DNA from: Phenylobacterium sp.
Lineage (GTDB): Bacteria > Pseudomonadota > Alphaproteobacteria > Caulobacterales > Caulobacteraceae
Length of the DNA: 64,000 bases
Direction of reading: 5' to 3'
Assembly (NCBI RefSeq): GCF_004799515.1
Contig: NZ_SSMX01000052.1
Coordinates: 1 to 64,000 of the forward strand
The notes beneath the pieces were generated by a model. The model did no database searches, was not told where the DNA came from, and worked only from the letters and a program-made list of their open reading frames with translations. This document shows, in pieces, positions 54,659 to 64,000 of the stretch. A program made the translations under genes and the position numbers. Numbering within the stretch: the stretch's first letter is position 1; each line of letters opens with the position of its first letter.

Positions 54659-54829
54659 ATGCCCGACGACCCGCCGGCCAGCGAAGAGACCCCGATCCAG
54701 CGCGCCCTGCGGCTGAAGAAGGCCGCCATCGACGCGCGTCCGAAACCGCCCCGCGGCGGCAAGTTCCAGCGCGAGCAGGCCGCCGCGGCCCGGTCGTCCT
54801 CGAAATCCAAGCCCTGGATGTCGCGCTAG
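54659..54829 (+). CDS. Small basic hydrophilic protein
   Basis: A 56-residue protein from ATG 54659, two bases after the previous stop, hence likely coupled. It is hydrophilic with a helical start (SEETPIQRALRLKKAAIDA) and a basic, Ser-rich end (SSSKSKPWMSR). No membrane segment. Such short Lys/Arg/Ser proteins are common and unnamed in this group. It shares its CTAG stop with the convergent methyltransferase gene. Confidence 0.6.
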   Translation: MPDDPPASEETPIQRALRLKKAAIDARPKPPRGGKFQREQAAAARSSSKSKPWMSR

Positions 54830-55614
54830 ACCTCGATCGCGTCGACGATCACCGCGACGGAAAACATCATCGGCGCGAAGGCGAGGTAGCGGTACGTCAC
54901 CCGACGCGCCTCGCAGAACTCCTGGAAGGCCTTGAACTCATGGTTCTGCCAACCGGGATAGTTGAGGTACTCGTCGAAGACGATCACCGTGCCGGGAACG
55001 ATCCGCGGCGCGAGATGATCGAAGACCGTCCGGGTGCTTTCGTAGAGATCACAATCGATGTGCAGGAAGGCGGCCGGCCCGTCCACCTGCTCCAGGAAGG
55101 TCGGCAGGGTCTCCCCGAACAAACCTTTGACAAGCCGGTAGTTGTTCATCGGAACGGCGAGCTGCGGAAGCTGCCCCTTCAGGCTAAAGGCGCCTTTGAC
55201 AACCCCCAGGAACCAGTCGTCCGGCAGGCCTTCGAATGAATCGAACCCATAGACCGTCGCATCCACGCGGTTGGCGACGAAGGCCAGGGTCTCGCCCTTG
55301 AAGACGCCGAACTCCGCATAGAACCCGGGGACCTTGGCGAACGGCAGGACGTACTCCAGAAGGTCCAGGCGACCCTGGCCCGGGTGCTTCTGCCCCCTCA
55401 CGGGCCGCGCCGTGACCATGTGCTCCAACGCGTAGCGGGCGCTGTCCAAGCTGGCCTGTTCGTACATCCGGTGCTCGAGGTCGCGGTCGGCGGCCTTGAG
55501 GCTGCGCACAATCGCGTTGGCCGTCGCGTCCAGAACGGGCCTGAAGCCTTCGACGACGCGGCTCACCAAGTCATGGAGAGGATGGGCCGTCTGCGGCTCC
55601 GGCGATTGGCTCAT
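54826..55614 (-). CDS. TylF/MycF-like SAM-dependent O-methyltransferase
   Basis: A 262-residue class I methyltransferase of the macrocin O-methyltransferase type. The SAM motif is PGFYAEFGVFKGETLAFVA, followed by VYGFDSFEGLPDDW, and the metal-binding region is AAFLHIDCDLYESTRTVFDHL with IVFDEYLNYPGW. TylF relatives methylate sugar hydroxyls, so a surface-glycan or secondary-metabolite sugar is a likely substrate. Two bases separate it from a PhyH-like dioxygenase gene on the same strand. Together they lie between hemC and hemD. Confidence 0.82.
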   Translation of the reverse strand: MSQSPEPQTAHPLHDLVSRVVEGFRPVLDATANAIVRSLKAADRDLEHRMYEQASLDSARYALEHMVTARPVRGQKHPGQGRLDLLEYVLPFAKVPGFYAEFGVFKGETLAFVANRVDATVYGFDSFEGLPDDWFLGVVKGAFSLKGQLPQLAVPMNNYRLVKGLFGETLPTFLEQVDGPAAFLHIDCDLYESTRTVFDHLAPRIVPGTVIVFDEYLNYPGWQNHEFKAFQEFCEARRVTYRYLAFAPMMFSVAVIVDAIEV

Positions 55615-55616
55615 GA

Positions 55617-56426
55617 TCAGGACACTCGCTCTACCAAGGGGCCGAGCTCCGCGATCTGGACCCCTGGCCGCAGATGGGCGCCGGAAAAGACCCGGAATTC
55701 GAAATTGATGCGCGGGCGGGTCATGCCTTCTGTCACGTAGGTGCGGTGGATGACGTTCTCGCTGAACACCAGCCCGTCGCCGACCTCGAACTCAGGCGCC
55801 ATGAACTGTTCGCCGTATTCCTCTACGATGCGGGCGCGGTCGATGGTGATGTTGTCATAGGCGGCGTTTTCGCTGCGCAGGCCGAAGTCCTTGCGCGGGA
55901 AATCCGGCCGGCAGGGATGGCGGACGACCTCCAGGCCCGGCGCATCTCGCCCCGCGCCCGGATCGAGGGGAATCCAGCAATTCAGCACCTGTGGCGTGCG
56001 GACATCCTGGGTGTAGCTGTCTTGGTGATAGGGGATGAACGAACGGTCCGACTGGATCGGATGGTGGTTGCGAAAACCCAGGCGATTGATGGCCACATAG
56101 AAATCGTCGCCGCCCCAATAGGCTTGGCAGAGCCTGTGGAAGGCGCCGCCGCGGAACATGGCGGGCAGCACCTCGCGGTGGATGAGCCCCGCATTGACCA
56201 ACGCCCCGAAGGTTCCGATGCCGTGGGTGGCGTACATGCGTGCGTGTGGCGAGGTGTCGCCATCCAGGATTTTCCGGCGGCGGATGTCGCAGAAGGCCTC
56301 GATCGCCTGACGCAGGGTCCCCAGGGGTTCGAGCGGCCACGCCTCGCGAAGAACGGTCGACCCGAGGTCCCGCACTTCTTCGGCCGCCTTTTTCAGATCG
56401 TCGACGGCCACGTCCTCGGATGCCAT
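55617..56426 (-). CDS. Phytanoyl-CoA dioxygenase-like 2-oxoglutarate oxygenase
   Basis: A 269-residue enzyme with ATG 56426. The metal triad is formed by the HxD in FIPYHQDSYTQD and a distal His in SENVIHRTYVTEG, and the oxoglutarate Arg is in TRPRINFEFRVFSG. NCWIPLDPGAGRDAPGLEVV is the typical core strand. PhyH-like bacterial enzymes hydroxylate lipids, antibiotics or sugar-linked groups. It is the first gene of a two-gene unit with the TylF-like methyltransferase, with spacing of two bases. Confidence 0.82.
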   Translation of the reverse strand: MASEDVAVDDLKKAAEEVRDLGSTVLREAWPLEPLGTLRQAIEAFCDIRRRKILDGDTSPHARMYATHGIGTFGALVNAGLIHREVLPAMFRGGAFHRLCQAYWGGDDFYVAINRLGFRNHHPIQSDRSFIPYHQDSYTQDVRTPQVLNCWIPLDPGAGRDAPGLEVVRHPCRPDFPRKDFGLRSENAAYDNITIDRARIVEEYGEQFMAPEFEVGDGLVFSENVIHRTYVTEGMTRPRINFEFRVFSGAHLRPGVQIAELGPLVERVS

Positions 56427-56507
56427 TTCAACCCCAAAGAAGACGGGGCTACCTAAGCGAAGGACCGCCGCCGTCAACATTCGATGTGTCCTGGACGGCG
56501 GATAGCC

Positions 56508-57470
56508 TCACAGGTCGATCGCGTCGCCAGCTTCGTCCTTCACCGCCCGGCCCAGCGACAGGCCCAGCGCCCGCGCCGAGGCTTCCGGGTCGGCGAGTTC
56601 GGTGAGGTCGGCCTCGCCGGCATGGCGGTAGCGGCGGGCGCCGTTCGTGGAGAGCGCCTCGACGATCAGCTTCAAATGTGCGCCCTCGAACCAGGCATGC
56701 GCCCCGATGGCGGTCTTGCAGGAGCCTTCCAGGGCGGCCAGCGCCCCGCGCTCGGCGGCGACGGCGACCGCCGTGGGGCCGTGGCGGATCGCCTGCACCC
56801 AGGCGGCGTCGCAGTCGCCGACGCGGGTTTCGATGGCGAGCGCGCCCTGGCCCGGCGCCGGCGGGCACTCGATGGGGTCGATCAGGTTCTTGGGCAGGTC
56901 GCCCAGGCCCAGGCGCTTCAGGCCCGCATAGGCCAGCAGGATGGCGTCGGCGTCGCCGGCGGTCAGCTTGGCGATCCGCGTATCGACGTTGCCGCGCAGC
57001 ATCTGCACGTCCAGGTCCGGCCGGCGATGCAGCATCTGCGCCTGGCGGCGGAGGCTGGCCGTGCCCAGGACCGCGCCCTGCGGCAGGTCCTCGAGCCGGT
57101 CGGCCTTAAGGCTCAGGAAGGCGTCGCGGGGGTCCTCGCGCTCGGGGATGGCGGCGATGCACAGGCCCTGCGGCAACAGCGCCGGCATGTCCTTCAGGGA
57201 GTGCACCGCACAGTCGATACGGCCTTCGAGCAGGGCCTCCTCGATCTCCTTGGTGAACATGCCCTTGCCGCCGATCTCCAGCAGGCGGCGGTCCTGCACC
57301 CGGTCGCCGGTGGTGGTGATGACGATCAGCGGCGCGGCGGCCGCGACCTGGGCGGCGTCCTCAAGGTCGGCGCCCAGGGCGGCGGCGATCCGGCGCTGCA
57401 TGTGCCCCGCCTGGGCCAGCGACAGCTTCGAGCCCCGGGCGCCGATCCTGACTTGCGGTTGCGTGGTCAC
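56508..57470 (-). CDS. hemC: Hydroxymethylbilane synthase (porphobilinogen deaminase)
   Basis: A 320-residue enzyme that polymerises four porphobilinogens. RIGARGSKLSLAQAGHMQ is the N-terminal signature, then LEIGGKGMFTKEIEEALL, CAVHSLKDMPALLPQG and GTASLRRQAQMLHRRPD. The dipyrromethane cofactor cysteine is in LEGSCKTAIGA. GTG 57470 is the start. Divergent from tsaD (start codons about 70 bases apart). hemD and the Mic60-like and hemY genes follow on the same strand after the accessory genes at 54826-56426. Confidence 0.95.
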   Translation of the reverse strand: MTTQPQVRIGARGSKLSLAQAGHMQRRIAAALGADLEDAAQVAAAAPLIVITTTGDRVQDRRLLEIGGKGMFTKEIEEALLEGRIDCAVHSLKDMPALLPQGLCIAAIPEREDPRDAFLSLKADRLEDLPQGAVLGTASLRRQAQMLHRRPDLDVQMLRGNVDTRIAKLTAGDADAILLAYAGLKRLGLGDLPKNLIDPIECPPAPGQGALAIETRVGDCDAAWVQAIRHGPTAVAVAAERGALAALEGSCKTAIGAHAWFEGAHLKLIVEALSTNGARRYRHAGEADLTELADPEASARALGLSLGRAVKDEAGDAIDL

Positions 57471-57540
57471 GGGCGGAGGGCTACCTCGGGGCGGAATTGC
57501 AAAGCGCCTGCTACAGGAGCGGGCGCCCCCCGGCAACCGG

Positions 57541-58644
57541 ATGACCTTCCGCTCTCAGTCCCCACAGACCGTCCTCGGCCTCGAGACCAGCTGCGACGAG
57601 ACCGCCGCGGCGGTGGTGCGCCGTGGCGAGGACGGGACGGTCGAGGTGCTGTCCTCGGTGGTCGCCAGCCAGATCGCCGCCCATGCGCCGTTCGGCGGGG
57701 TGGTGCCGGAGATCGCCGCGCGGGCACACGTAGAGAGCATCGACGCCATCGCGGCCCAGGCGCTGGCCGACGCCGGCGTAGGGTTCACGGACCTGACCGG
57801 GGTGGCGGCCACCGCCGGTCCCGGCCTGGTGGGCGGGGTGATGGTCGGCCTGTCGTTCGGCAAGGCCGTGGCGCTGGCGCGCGGCCTGCCCCTGGTGGCG
57901 GTGAACCACCTGGAAGGCCACGCGGTCTCCGCGCGGCTGGGGGCGGCCGTCGACTACCCCTTCCTGCTGCTGCTGGTCTCGGGCGGCCATTGCCAACTCC
58001 TGGCGGTGGAGGGCGTCGGCGCCTGCCGGCGGTTGGGCTCGACCATCGACGACGCCGCGGGCGAGGCCTTCGACAAGATCGCCAAGACCCTCGGCCTGCC
58101 CTACCCGGGCGGCCCGGCCCTTGAAAAACTGGCGGAAAGCGGTGAACCGACACGCTTCGAGCTACCTCGAATGTTGCTGGGGCGGAAGGACTGCGACTTC
58201 TCCTTCTCCGGCCTGAAGACCGCGGCGGCGCGGATCGCCGAGGGCCTGACGGGCGACCATCAGCGCGCCGACCTGGCCGCCGCGGTCCAGGCCGCCATCG
58301 CCGCCCAGCTCGCCGAACGCAGCGACCGGGCCATGGCGACGTACGCGGCCCAGCACGCGGAAACCGGCCTGCGCTTTGTGGTCGCCGGCGGCGTCGCGGC
58401 CAACCGGACGGTGCGCGCACGGCTGCAGGCCACCGCCGAGGCGCGCGGCTTCGCCTTCACCGCCCCGCCGCTCGCCTACTGCACCGACAACGCCGCGATG
58501 ATCGCGCTGGCCGGCGCCGAGCGCCTGGCCATGGGCCTTTCCGATCCGCTCGATGCAGCCGCCCGGCCCCGCTGGCCGTTGGACGAGGCCGCGGCCAGCG
58601 CCAACCCGACGCATGTCCCCGGCCGCAAGGGCGCGAAAGCATGA
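57541..58644 (+). CDS. tsaD: tRNA N6-threonylcarbamoyladenosine transferase TsaD
   Basis: A 367-residue ASKHA-fold enzyme that attaches threonylcarbamoyl to A37 of ANN-decoding tRNAs. [16 protein letters not shown] is the start motif, metal-binding histidines are in [11 protein letters not shown], and [23 protein letters not shown] and [16 protein letters not shown] are family marks. Start ATG 57541. Its stop overlaps the gpsA start (ATGA), so the two are translationally coupled. Confidence 0.96.
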   Translation: MTFRSQSPQTVLGLETSCDETAAAVVRRGEDGTVEVLSSVVASQIAAHAPFGGVVPEIAARAHVESIDAIAAQALADAGVGFTDLTGVAATAGPGLVGGVMVGLSFGKAVALARGLPLVAVNHLEGHAVSARLGAAVDYPFLLLLVSGGHCQLLAVEGVGACRRLGSTIDDAAGEAFDKIAKTLGLPYPGGPALEKLAESGEPTRFELPRMLLGRKDCDFSFSGLKTAAARIAEGLTGDHQRADLAAAVQAAIAAQLAERSDRAMATYAAQHAETGLRFVVAGGVAANRTVRARLQATAEARGFAFTAPPLAYCTDNAAMIALAGAERLAMGLSDPLDAAARPRWPLDEAAASANPTHVPGRKGAKA

Positions 58645-59645
58645 CGAAAGCCTCTCTAGCGAAGAAGGCTGGCGTGATCGGCGGCGGCGCATGGGGCACG
58701 GCCCTGGCGCAGGTCTGCGCGCGGGCCGGGCTGGAGACCACGCTCTGGGCCCGCGAGGCCGATGTGGTGGCCTCGGTGAATACGAGCCATGAGAACACCA
58801 GCTTCCTGCCGGGGATCGATCTCGACCCCGCGATCCGCGCCACCGGCGACTTCGCCGACCTGGCGGACAGCGACCTGGTGCTGGCGGTGACCCCGGCCCA
58901 GCATCTGCGCGCCGCCCTCACCGCCTTCGCGCCGCACGCGCCCGACGGCTTGCGCATCCTGCTCTGCGCCAAGGGGATCGAGCAGGGCTCACTGAAGCTG
59001 ATGACCGAGGTGCTGGCCGAGACGGTCCCGCAAGCCCAGCCGGCGGTGCTGTCGGGGCCGAGCTTCGCGGGCGAGGTCGCGCGCGGCCTGCCCACCGCCG
59101 TCACCCTGGCCTGTCCCGATCCCGGCTGCGCCGAGGACCTGGCCGAGCTGATCGCCACGCCCGCCTTCCGGCCCTACTTCGCCACCGACATGATCGGCGC
59201 CGAGGCCGGCGGGGCGGTGAAGAACGTGCTGGCCATCGCCTGTGGCGTCGTCGAGGGCCGCGGCCTCGGCCGCAGCGCGCACGCCGCCCTGATCACCCGC
59301 GGCTTCGCCGAGCTGACCCGCCTGGCGGTGGCGCTGGGCGCGGAAGCCGAGACCCTGGCCGGGCTCTGCGGCCTGGGCGACCTGGTGCTGACCTGCTCCA
59401 GCCCGCAGTCGCGCAACATGAGCGTGGGCCTGGCCCTGGGCCGCGGCCAGACCCTGGAGGACGCGCTCGCCGGCAAGCTCTCAGTGGCCGAGGGCGTGGC
59501 CTCCGCGCCCGCCGTGCGCCAGCTCGCCCGCAAGCTCGGCGTCGATGTCCCGATCTGCGAGGCCGTGGCCGCCATCCTGGCCGGTCAGGCCGGCGTCGAC
59601 GAGGCTATCGCAGGCCTGCTCTCCCGACCCCTTCGCGAGGAATAG
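58641..59645 (+). CDS. gpsA: NAD(P)-dependent glycerol-3-phosphate dehydrogenase
   Basis: A 334-residue dehydrogenase that reduces dihydroxyacetone phosphate to sn-glycerol-3-phosphate for phospholipids. The Rossmann start is [20 protein letters not shown], the substrate motif has [18 protein letters not shown], the catalytic Lys is in [13 protein letters not shown], and [16 protein letters not shown] is the C-terminal domain signature. It overlaps tsaD by four bases and is followed six bases later by the YciI gene, so it is in one operon. Confidence 0.96.
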   Translation: MTKASLAKKAGVIGGGAWGTALAQVCARAGLETTLWAREADVVASVNTSHENTSFLPGIDLDPAIRATGDFADLADSDLVLAVTPAQHLRAALTAFAPHAPDGLRILLCAKGIEQGSLKLMTEVLAETVPQAQPAVLSGPSFAGEVARGLPTAVTLACPDPGCAEDLAELIATPAFRPYFATDMIGAEAGGAVKNVLAIACGVVEGRGLGRSAHAALITRGFAELTRLAVALGAEAETLAGLCGLGDLVLTCSSPQSRNMSVGLALGRGQTLEDALAGKLSVAEGVASAPAVRQLARKLGVDVPICEAVAAILAGQAGVDEAIAGLLSRPLREE

Positions 59646-59651
59646 ACGACC

Positions 59652-59939
59652 ATGGCGCTCTTCATGCTGGCCTGTTTCGACAAGCCGAATTCCCTCGACC
59701 TGCGCATGGCCACGCGCGAGGCGCACCTGGCCTATGTGCGGGAGAACGCGGCGATGGTGAAACTGGCCGGGCCGCTGCTGGACGAGGCCGAGGCCATGGC
59801 CGGCTCGCTGTTCGTGCTGGACTGCGCCGACCGCGCCGCCGCCCAGGCCTTCAACGCCGCCGACCCCTATCAGACGGCGGGCCTGTTCGGGACGGTGGAG
59901 ATCCGCGGCTTCAAGGCCACCATCGGCCAGCTGGGTTGA
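59652..59939 (+). CDS. YciI family protein
   Basis: A 95-residue dimeric ferredoxin-like-fold protein. MALFMLACFDKPNSLDLR, TREAHLAYVRENAAMVKLAG (with the conserved His) and AFNAADPYQTAGLFGTVEIR match YciI. Some YciI-like proteins dehydrohalogenate or act on muconolactones, and others are unassigned. It sits after gpsA and shares a 4-base TTGA overlap with the next gene. Confidence 0.9.
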   Translation: MALFMLACFDKPNSLDLRMATREAHLAYVRENAAMVKLAGPLLDEAEAMAGSLFVLDCADRAAAQAFNAADPYQTAGLFGTVEIRGFKATIGQLG

Positions 59940-60295
59940 AGGAGCTTTCCGACAATCCGGCCCGCCCGGCGCCTGGCGTGCGGCTCTGCGCGGTGGCGGA
60001 GATCGCCGACCCCGGCTCCAAGGGCTTCCGCTTCCGCGCCGACAGCCGGCTGTTCGCGGGCTTCCTGGTGCGCGAGGGCGAGGCGGTGCGCGGCTTCGTC
60101 GACCAGTGCCCGCACGCCGGTTGGCCGCTGGGCTTCGACGACCGCTACCTGACCCGGGCCGGCGACCACATCCTTTGCGCCGGCCATGGGGCGCTGTTCA
60201 GCCTCGACGGCACAGGCGTCACCGCCCCCTGCGCCGGCGACCGCCTCACCGCCTGGCCCGTGGAAGTCCGCGGCGGCGAGGTGTTCACGGCCTAG
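59936..60295 (+). CDS. Rieske-type [2Fe-2S] protein
   Basis: A 119-residue Rieske domain. The cluster ligands are in CPHAGWPLG (Cys-x-His) and CAGHGALFS (Cys-x-x-His), the second with the family's aromatic-free spacer. It is likely a small ferredoxin, or the ferredoxin subunit of an oxygenase or nitrite reductase (NirD-like). The start is TTG 59936 overlapping YciI; a GTG at 59978 is an alternative. Stop shares CTAG with the convergent creatininase gene. Confidence 0.8.
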   Translation: MKELSDNPARPAPGVRLCAVAEIADPGSKGFRFRADSRLFAGFLVREGEAVRGFVDQCPHAGWPLGFDDRYLTRAGDHILCAGHGALFSLDGTGVTAPCAGDRLTAWPVEVRGGEVFTA

Positions 60296-61044
60296 GCTGG
60301 CATGGCCTCCGCCGAGAAGCCGCCGACGTCCTCCATCAGCCCCTTCACCGCGGCGGCCACCAGTTCGCCGCCCTTGTCGGGGGTGGCCTGGCCAGGGTCG
60401 GAGCCCATGCGGCCATCGGGATAGCGGGCGCGGAAGTCGAGGGCCTCGCGGATCGGACCGGTGGGCGCGACCTGCGGCGCGTAGTTGGCCGACTTGATGG
60501 CGTCGGGATAGCCCCACTGGGTGACGGCGATCTCCGACGGCGTGGCGTGGCTGCCGTGGCCGGTGGGGAACTGGCGGTTGGCGAGCGACATGACGCCCGG
60601 CAGTTCCCACCAATTCTTCAGCTTGCAGGCGAAGCCGCGGTTGCGGCCGGAGAAGGTCGCCTCGGCGTAGAGTTCGGAGAAGGCCGCCTCGATGGTGGCG
60701 ACGTTGCCGCCGTGGCCGTTCAGGAAATAGAGCTTCTCGAAGCCGGCCAGGCCCAGGCTGCGGCACCAGTCGAAGATCGCGGCCATGAAGGTCGAGGGGC
60801 GCAGCGCGATGGTGCCGGCGAAGCCCAGGTGATGCTGGGCCATGCCGATGTTGAAGGTCGGCGCGACCAGGAGGTCCGGATGCTGCCGCTGGGCCTCGTG
60901 GGAGATGATCTCCGGGCACAGCCAGTCGGTGCCGAGCAGGCCCGTGGGGCCGTGCTGCTCGTTGGAGCCGATGGGGATCACCACCGTCTTCGAGCGCTTC
61001 AGATAGTCGTCGATCTCCTGCCAGGTGGAGAGGTGCAGCAGCAT
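60292..61044 (-). CDS. Creatininase family protein
   Basis: A 250-residue metal-dependent amidohydrolase of the creatininase/FAPy-deformylase fold. Metal-binding motifs are VIPIGSNEQHGPTGLLGTD, FLNGHGGNVATIEAAF and HGSHATPSEIAV. The length is typical. Members act on creatinine, formamidopyrimidines or mycofactocin peptides. The substrate here is open. It shares its CTAG stop with the Rieske gene and is followed on the same strand by nothing obviously linked. Confidence 0.9.
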   Translation of the reverse strand: MLLHLSTWQEIDDYLKRSKTVVIPIGSNEQHGPTGLLGTDWLCPEIISHEAQRQHPDLLVAPTFNIGMAQHHLGFAGTIALRPSTFMAAIFDWCRSLGLAGFEKLYFLNGHGGNVATIEAAFSELYAEATFSGRNRGFACKLKNWWELPGVMSLANRQFPTGHGSHATPSEIAVTQWGYPDAIKSANYAPQVAPTGPIREALDFRARYPDGRMGSDPGQATPDKGGELVAAAVKGLMEDVGGFSAEAMPA

Positions 61045-61106
61045 GGGTCGGGCCTCGTGCGGGTCGGCGGTTCGCCTTCCCGCATAGGCCTTGCGGCGGG
61101 AGGCCG

Positions 61107-61616
61107 CTAGGGCTTCGCGGCCGGCGGGACCTCGATGCGCAGGTCGCCAAGCGGGACGCCGGTCAGCCGCCAGGCGTCGCCGCGCTTGGCGAAGCCGATC
61201 CGGCAGCGGTGCGTGACCGCCTCATCCAGGCAGACGTGCGTTCCGTTGCGCACCTTCAGCATGGCGGCGACCTGGGCCTCGGTCGGCGGCGCGGCCACCG
61301 GCTGGCCGGTTTTGGCGTCGACCAGGTGGAAGGCGTCCGGATTGATCATCCGGCCGATGGCGAACTCCGAGGGCTCGCCCACGTCGACGCCCTTGGCGCG
61401 GCCGAGTTCGGTGAGCTGTTCGCGCAGGTCGGATTCCACTTCCGGCCGGTCGAGGCCGGCCTCGAAGCCCGCCCGGTCATGCCGCAGGACAGCGCCCAGG
61501 AAACGGGCGATGTCCTTCGCCGCCTGCGCCTTGGCGTTCATCCCGCAGCCGGCGGCGCCCAGCGCCATGACCAGCGCCAGCGCGCACCCTGCGACCGCCC
61601 GACCCTTCGAAAACAT
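61107..61616 (-). CDS. DUF2939-like lipoprotein
   Basis: A 169-residue protein with a lipobox (GAAGC, Cys at about residue 24). The helix [20 protein letters not shown], followed by the [16 protein letters not shown] segment, resembles DUF2939, a periplasmic domain of unknown function. ATG 61616 is chosen because the signal peptide begins there; the frame extends upstream without signal. The ending has [19 protein letters not shown]. Divergent from the acetyl-CoA synthetase gene by 115 bases. Confidence 0.7.
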   Translation of the reverse strand: MFSKGRAVAGCALALVMALGAAGCGMNAKAQAAKDIARFLGAVLRHDRAGFEAGLDRPEVESDLREQLTELGRAKGVDVGEPSEFAIGRMINPDAFHLVDAKTGQPVAAPPTEAQVAAMLKVRNGTHVCLDEAVTHRCRIGFAKRGDAWRLTGVPLGDLRIEVPPAAKP

Positions 61617-61731
61617 CGCCGGACCATGGGCCGCGTCGGTCGCCGAGGGCAAGCTTGGCCGCCGCAGTTGTTGCGCCGGACCGGCCTCTCCGCATACTCC
61701 CTGCAAACGCCGAATTCGGGAGTGCGCCCAG

Positions 61732-64000
<2,269 letters not shown>

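Overview
This 64 kb window is GC-rich chromosomal DNA that reads as an alphaproteobacterium of the order Caulobacterales (Caulobacter/Phenylobacterium-like; the genus is inference). Supporting signs are an FzlA-type divisome protein, a class I lysyl-tRNA synthetase, the hemC/hemD/Mic60-like/hemY set, recF and gyrB close together, and many secreted or lipoprotein genes typical of the group. Genes are dense, with many GTG starts, ATGA start/stop overlaps and convergent pairs that share a CTAG stop. No phage, insertion sequence, CRISPR array or plasmid function is visible.

Layout. 1-2.3 kb: a short PadR regulator divergent from two membrane proteins and an outer-membrane MetA-like protein. 2.6-11.2 kb: cation efflux, fzlA, and surface-sugar genes (rfbC, a family 2 glycosyltransferase, a GDP-mannose pyrophosphorylase and a GmhB-like HAD phosphatase) mixed with argE, a GNAT, an FKBP lipoprotein and threonine ammonia-lyase. 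11.3-21.5 kb: a glycine-zipper protein, a lipoprotein, a DNA ligase plus exonuclease repair pair, two hotdog thioesterases, an orphan PhnD-like binding lipoprotein, lysS and a large zinc metalloprotease. 21.6-26.9 kb: MerR, acyl-CoA dehydrogenase, OsmC and MAPEG genes, then a PadR regulator divergent from a secreted protein with a perfect palindromic operator between them. 26.9-30.4 kb: vsr, cysK and a C5-cytosine methyltransferase on one strand, then two small envelope proteins. 30.6-43.1 kb: D-aminoacylase, recQ, a secreted helical protein, a DUF3857/transglutaminase/TPR protein, gyrB, an Asp/Asn beta-hydroxylase and recF. 43.2-50.7 kb: PEP-mutase-like and VOC proteins, polA, DUF1206, tRNA-Ala(CGC), YggT, a Sir2 deacylase, a secreted protein and, at 50.9 kb, tRNA-Thr(CGT). 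51-57.5 kb: hemY, a Mic60-like gene, hemD and hemC, with a small accessory block (TylF-like methyltransferase and PhyH-like dioxygenase) between hemD and hemC. 57.5-64 kb: tsaD, gpsA, YciI, a Rieske protein, a creatininase, a lipoprotein and an acetyl-CoA synthetase running off the window.

The most unusual signals are: an acetyl-CoA synthetase carrying a second, degenerate C-terminal AMP-binding domain in which the acetylatable catalytic lysine is replaced by alanine; five convergent gene pairs whose two stop codons are read from one CTAG; several families of long palindromic intergenic repeats, including a 131-bp element before polA with partial relatives elsewhere; a 19-bp perfect PadR-type operator; and the accessory insertion in the heme locus.
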